Assembly: GCA_021159105.1 (NCBI GenBank)
Contig: JAGGSM010000247.1
Coordinates: forward strand, 1 to 6,140
DNA length: 6,140 bases
Origin: Candidatus Bipolaricaulota bacterium
GTDB taxonomy: Bacteria > Bipolaricaulota > Bipolaricaulia > UBA7950 > UBA9294
Reading direction: 5' to 3'
The translations under genes were made by a program, and so were the position numbers. Shown here one piece after another: positions 5,869 through 6,140 of this stretch (the first letter of the stretch is position 1; each line of letters starts with the position of its first letter). The notes beneath the pieces were generated by a model. That model did no database searches. It worked only from the letters and a program-made list of their open reading frames with translations, and was not told the origin of the DNA.

Positions 5869-5872
5869 CCGC
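5852..5872 (+). terminator. possible imperfect hairpin after the operon
   Basis: GCGGAAC (5852-5858) can pair with GTTCCCCGC (5864-5872) around a 5-nt loop with a 2-nt bulge. The structure comes from heptamers in opposite orientation meeting. No run of T follows, so an intrinsic terminator is not supported. It could still act as a 3'-end stabiliser, or mean nothing. Confidence 0.2.
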
Positions 5873-5882
5873 TCAAATCTCT

Positions 5883-5928
5883 CGCCCGTTCGCTAACGCT
5901 CGCTCAAGCACGCCAAGATCGCCAAGAA
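5883..5928 (-). repeat. inner inverted repeat, right arm (46 bp)
   Basis: This segment is the reverse complement of 155-200 at 42 of 46 positions without gaps. It reads CGCCCGTTCGCTAACGCTCG then CTCAAGCACGCCAAGATCGCCAAGAA. Similarity stops abruptly after 5928 and is only patchy before 5883, so the conserved unit is about 46 bp. Together with the left arm it encloses the complete operon. Confidence 0.88.
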
Positions 5929-6030
5929 ATGCCATGTCTTATTCCAACAGCGTAACGTGGCAGACAAGCTGCACACGCTACACAAGCATGAATGCGTTCT
6001 TTCCCCTGCGCCTCTGCGGGAGATAGCTAT
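5929..6030. other. non-coding spacer, mostly unique
   Basis: I see no gene, RNA or promoter here that I can support. The only internal structure is a 16-nt near-duplication at 6003-6018 (CCCCTGCG then CCTCTGCG, 8-bp period). This looks like a stub of yet another short periodic repeat family. Base composition is more balanced than in the genes. Confidence 0.5.
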
Positions 6031-6102
6031 TCCGTTCCGCGTTCCAAGATCCTGGCTCCGCGTTGATTTTTCGGTCCGAGTTCCGAGCTCCGCGTTCCGC
6101 GT
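6031..6102 (-). repeat. degenerate 7-bp tandem repeat array in reverse orientation
   Basis: Units TCCGCGT, TCCAAGA, TCCTGGC, TCCGCGT, TCCGAGT, TCCGAGC, TCCGCGT and TCCGCGT keep 7-bp phase, apart from a T-rich disruption at 6064-6074. They are the reverse complements of the upstream ACGCGGA/ACTCGGA units, so the array points toward the operon just as the left arrays do. Confidence 0.85.
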
Positions 6103-6106
6103 TCGT
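6080..6106 (-). repeat. outer inverted repeat, right arm
   Basis: The reverse complement of this 27-nt stretch matches 13-39 at 26 of 27 positions. It lies at the distal end of the reverse heptamer array. After 6106 to the window end (6140) I see nothing recognisable. Confidence 0.75.
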
Positions 6107-6140
6107 TATGGTGCTTGCAGTGGATTTACCAGCCAGGTGT

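Noticed and set aside
13..6106. Classical transposon or insertion sequence
   Set aside because: Inverted repeats are present, but there is no transposase or integrase gene and I could not identify flanking target-site duplications. I kept only the repeat observation.

Overview
The window holds one complete, co-directional four-gene cluster on the + strand (521-5838), bracketed by non-coding DNA packed with short repeats (1-477 and 5839-6106). In order, the genes are two inner-membrane permeases of the dipeptide/oligopeptide ABC importer family (DppB/OppB-like and DppC/OppC-like), an extracytoplasmic family 5 solute-binding protein, and a cytoplasmic S9-family serine peptidase (acylaminoacyl-peptidase / dipeptidyl-peptidase type). 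Gaps are 3 nt between the permeases, 96 nt before the binding protein, and a 1-nt stop/start overlap (TGATG) into the peptidase. The set reads as a peptide uptake-and-digestion unit: capture outside the membrane, import through the DppB-DppC pore, cleavage in the cytoplasm. The two ATPase subunits (DppD/DppF) needed to power such a transporter are not in the window.

Region by region: 1-477 is a mosaic of degenerate 7-bp tandem units (consensus around ACKCGGA), two different 9-bp periodic blocks, and a partly duplicated block that appears near 1-103 and again near 371-463. 464-520 is the short leader of the first permease. 521-5838 is the operon. 5839-6140 holds more 7-bp units, first in forward and then in reverse orientation. 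It also holds an inverted copy (42 of 46 identical) of the upstream segment 155-200, and an inverted copy (26 of 27) of segment 13-39. The operon is therefore enclosed by two nested pairs of inverted repeats.

Organism: this is a bacterium with moderately high GC. The binding protein has a signal peptide with no lipobox cysteine, which fits a diderm cell with a periplasm better than a monoderm. Intergenic arrays of this style (translated as NAERGTR-like or HAKNAKDAKE-like nonsense peptides) are familiar from uncultured and environmental lineages such as candidate phyla, Planctomycetes and Chloroflexi, but I cannot assign a phylum from this window. GATC is strikingly frequent in the coding DNA: I count about 80 sites by eye in 5.3 kb, against about 21 expected from equal base use.

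The genes are ordinary members of well-known families. The less ordinary parts are the repeat architecture, the GATC excess, and the pairing of an ATPase-less peptide importer with a peptidase. I see no transposase, integrase, CRISPR array, tRNA or rRNA.
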